Source: Synechococcus sp. BL107 (lineage in GTDB: Bacteria > Cyanobacteriota > Cyanobacteriia > PCC-6307 > Cyanobiaceae). From it: a stretch of 64,000 bases of DNA. A model generated the notes under the pieces. It was not told the origin of the DNA, did not search any database, and saw only the letters and a list, made by a program, of their open reading frames with translations. Position numbers and translations under genes: made by a program. Within the stretch, counting starts at the first letter, position 1. The number at the start of each line of letters is the position of its first letter. This document shows, piece after piece, positions 63,905 through 64,000 of this stretch. The stretch lies in NCBI RefSeq assembly GCF_000153805.1, contig NZ_DS022298.1, positions 1,285,434-1,349,433 of the forward strand. Direction: 5' to 3'.

Positions 63905-64000
63905 TCAGTTCGCAGAGAGAAGAAGACGCAGTGCCGCCAACACCCGTCGCGGGTTCCTGCGGTGCATCGCCATGCCCAGCCAATAGGCCGATTCTTCACG
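63905..64000 (-). CDS. C-terminal end of an upstream gene of the island (partial)
   Basis: 31 codons before TGA 63905-63907 are in the window: ESAYWLGMAMHRRNPRRVL then ALRLLLSAN. The gene reads in from the right edge and ends 10 bp before the methyltransferase start, so it is in the same operon. Arg-rich and helical. Family not determinable from this fragment. In related loci a DUF499-type ATPase is often nearby, so this is one hypothesis only. Confidence 0.6.
   Translation of the reverse strand, partial: REESAYWLGMAMHRRNPRRVLAALRLLLSAN

Noticed and set aside
63895-63999. Methyltransferase start extended to the window edge
   Set aside because: The added residues overlap the C-terminal coding sequence of another gene in a different frame; the conserved DUF1156 start is at 63894.

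Overview
The window looks like a chromosomal segment of a marine picocyanobacterium, most likely Synechococcus rather than Prochlorococcus. The evidence is the gene content (a plant/BciA-type divinyl chlorophyllide reductase, ClpC, a RodZ-like protein, an ABC1-family kinase, LysA-RimI-ClpC in sequence), moderate GC, short intergenic spaces and many tiny membrane proteins. A BciA-type reductase implies monovinyl chlorophyll, which argues against Prochlorococcus. No tRNA, rRNA, CRISPR array or insertion sequence was recognised.

Layout. 1-21970 is mostly housekeeping: uppS/cdaA/lysA on the minus strand; rimI, clpC, an iron-type alcohol dehydrogenase, an alpha/beta hydrolase and a DUF2993 protein on the plus strand; then cdsA, an Orn/Lys/Arg decarboxylase, an ABC1 kinase, a pseudouridine synthase, a RodZ-like protein, malQ, bciA, an LCP protein, prs and a GHL10 glycosidase-like protein. 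22466-29292 is a metal (zinc) district: znuBC and znuA diverge from a near-perfect Zur-type palindrome, znuA is followed by a secreted protein with a long Asp-Asp-His tract, and a DUF318 permease/TIGR03943 pair lies nearby. 29373-38356 holds a giant fused oxoprolinase/hydantoinase, pterin dehydratase, a DUF411 protein, an SDR enzyme, a decayed rlpA and several tiny genes. 38502-42691 carries PepSY-like and DUF3721 small proteins and a MoxR-DUF58-transglutaminase operon.

44754-46423 is the least conventional stretch. It has two homologous minus-strand small-RNA units with identical internal spacing and covarying terminator stems, a 55-residue membrane peptide between them, a third terminator-tailed RNA candidate with overlapping alternative palindromes, and a ParA-family gene broken by frameshifts. 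46436-48834 is a minus-strand operon (compact CobW-like P-loop protein, then two metallophosphoesterases) behind a second Zur/Fur-like palindrome. 48995-52753 groups a large metallophosphoesterase, an MGS-like/diacylglycerol-kinase fusion and a class A acid phosphatase. 52925-55896 is a compact type III polyketide operon (methyltransferase, FAD oxidoreductase, chalcone-synthase-like enzyme with an intact Cys-His-Asn triad). rmuC follows. From 57646 to the right edge the DNA is visibly GC-richer and encodes a PLD/SNF2 helicase, a DUF1156 DNA methyltransferase and the tail of another gene. This looks like one end of an anti-phage or modification island that continues outside the window.

The best candidates for something undescribed are the paired small RNAs, the Zur-linked DDH-repeat protein with the CobW-like/phosphoesterase operon, and the type III PKS operon. 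All functional statements rest on motif reading; no database search was run.
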